5,948 nt of DNA, taken from the NCBI GenBank assembly GCA_001787455.1, contig MFXA01000034.1, positions 1 through 5,948 on the forward strand, written 5' to 3'. Of this stretch, positions 5,305 through 5,948 are shown in pieces (positions within the stretch are counted from its first letter, which is position 1; every line of letters begins with the position of its first letter). This stretch comes from Candidatus Peregrinibacteria bacterium RIFCSPLOWO2_01_FULL_39_12. Its GTDB lineage: Bacteria; Patescibacteriota; Gracilibacteria; UBA1369; LOWO2-01-FULL-3. A program made the translations under genes and the position numbers. The notes under the pieces were generated by a model. The model did not search any database. It saw only the letters and a program-made list of their open reading frames with translations, and was not told the origin of the DNA.

Positions 5305-5948
5305 TCACTCCACAAAATGGCAGCCAAGTGATTTTTTTCTTTTGTAGGCTGATTTTAAAATAAGGAGACTCACGAGTGTCATATTTAGAGTTTCGGCTAT
5401 TTCCTGATTTGTGGCTTTTATCTGAGATAATTTCCGAAGAATTTTTTCCATTTGAGGGATAGCCTCTTTTTTAATTTTTTCCAAATTGCGGATGATGCCG
5501 GCATATTTCCACATGATTTTTTGGATTTCTTTTTTGAGTTTTTGAGCCGTTTTTGTGGTTGCGAAGTTTTTGGAAATTAAAACGGCTTGTTTAAGCGGAA
5601 AATTTGATGTAAAAGCCTGCCTGCCGGACAGGCAGGTCTGCTCGGGCAGATTTTCTCTCGGCGCAACTTTCAGTTTTTTTGCTATTTGACTGCTGAAAAC
5701 CAATGCTTCAAGCAAAGAATTTGATGCCAGCCGATTTGCTCCGTGAACTCCCGTACATGTCATCTCTCCAAATGCGAATAAATTTTTTATATTTGTACGT
5801 CCGCGTAAGTTGGTGACAATGCCTCCGCACAAATAATGTGCCGCCGGTGTTATTGGAATTTTATCTTTTGCCATGTCTATGCCAAAATGCAAAAGTTTTG
5901 CATAAATTTTCGGGAATCTTTTTTTGAGATAGTTTTTGTTTCTATGAG
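5305..5948 (-). CDS. nadB: L-aspartate oxidase, C-terminal part; 5' end outside window
   Basis: NadB is an FAD flavoprotein that oxidises L-aspartate to iminoaspartate, the first step of de novo NAD synthesis, with NadA and NadC acting next. About 214 C-terminal residues are visible. The frame runs off the right edge, so the TTG at 5892 is internal. Seen in order: LKKRFPKIYAKLLHFGIDM, then PITPAAHYLCGGI with the active-site His of the PAAHY motif, GRTNIKNLFAFGE (FAD-binding end), and VHGANRLASNSLLEALVF with the substrate-binding Arg. This wording separates NadB from succinate dehydrogenase flavoprotein. The C-terminal helical domain includes IMWKYAGIIRN. Between the two lies a palindrome-encoded stretch (5616-5650). 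The end, KKSLGCHFVE, resembles the usual ESRGxHxxxDYP but has Leu where the conserved Arg normally is and lacks the final residues. The stop is TGA. It converges on prfA. Confidence 0.92.
   Translation of the reverse strand, partial: HRNKNYLKKRFPKIYAKLLHFGIDMAKDKIPITPAAHYLCGGIVTNLRGRTNIKNLFAFGEMTCTGVHGANRLASNSLLEALVFSSQIAKKLKVAPRENLPEQTCLSGRQAFTSNFPLKQAVLISKNFATTKTAQKLKKEIQKIMWKYAGIIRNLEKIKKEAIPQMEKILRKLSQIKATNQEIAETLNMTLVSLLILKSAYKRKKSLGCHFVE
5616..5650. repeat. Tandem small palindromes inside nadB
   Basis: Two adjoining hairpins lie within the coding sequence. The first has perfect 8-bp arms CCTGCCTG (5616-5623) and CAGGCAGG (5629-5636) around a 5-nt loop. The second has TCTGC (5637-5641) and GCAGA (5646-5650) around TCGG. 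Read on the nadB strand they encode LPEQTCLSGRQA between the FAD-binding part and the C-terminal helical domain. The stretch is much more GC-rich than the AT-rich gene around it, which suggests an inserted repeat kept in frame. Confidence 0.8.

Noticed and set aside
5121..5363. Open frame of 80 codons on the + strand across the prfA end and the palindrome.
   Set aside because: It overlaps the end of prfA and the end of nadB, runs through the inverted repeat and has no family resemblance. It is an effect of the GC-rich palindrome.
5890..5892. TTG as the start of the - strand oxidase gene.
   Set aside because: The frame continues to the window edge with NadB-like residues (LKKRFPKIYAKL), so the gene is cut by the window and this codon is an internal leucine.
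5889..5901. GCAAAA/TTTTGC palindrome with a one-base centre.
   Set aside because: It is short, AT-rich and inside conserved nadB coding sequence. A loop of one base cannot form a hairpin, so chance is sufficient.

Overview
The window looks like chromosomal DNA of a low-GC bacterium, most plausibly a member of the Candidate Phyla Radiation (Patescibacteria, Parcubacteria-like). This placement is inferred from style, with no single diagnostic marker. The supporting features are AT-rich coding sequence, three of four visible start codons with no Shine-Dalgarno site, and structured palindromes filling intergenic gaps. A GC-rich palindromic repeat has also been absorbed in frame into a protein, a habit of that group. 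UGA is an ordinary stop here: prmC and nadB end on it at sensible lengths.

Layout on the + strand: the 3' four-fifths of gyrB (DNA gyrase subunit B; the start lies left of the window); rpsU (ribosomal protein bS21) with its own strong promoter and a perfect Shine-Dalgarno sequence; a 122-bp nested palindrome; prmC (release-factor glutamine methyltransferase) with a promoter placed so that its mRNA should be leaderless; a 92-bp structured leader ending in a terminator-shaped hairpin and U-run against the next ATG; an unnamed ClpP/SppA-fold protease-like gene; and prfA (peptide chain release factor 1). On the - strand, converging on prfA, is the 3' part of nadB (L-aspartate oxidase; the start lies right of the window). 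The prfA-nadB gap is almost exactly filled by a 157-bp branched palindrome.

Functionally, the centre is a translation-termination block. PrmC methylates the glutamine of the GGQ motif of RF1, the product of prfA. Unusually, the two genes are separated by a Clp-fold serine-protease-like gene. bS21 acts in translation initiation, and gyrB and nadB are housekeeping neighbours (DNA supercoiling, first step of de novo NAD synthesis).

The most interesting material is between and around the genes: the two large palindromes with a possible shared core, the attenuator-like leader, the contrast between one perfect Shine-Dalgarno (rpsU) and none elsewhere, and the palindrome-encoded peptide in NadB. 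No transposase, CRISPR array, tRNA or rRNA was seen.
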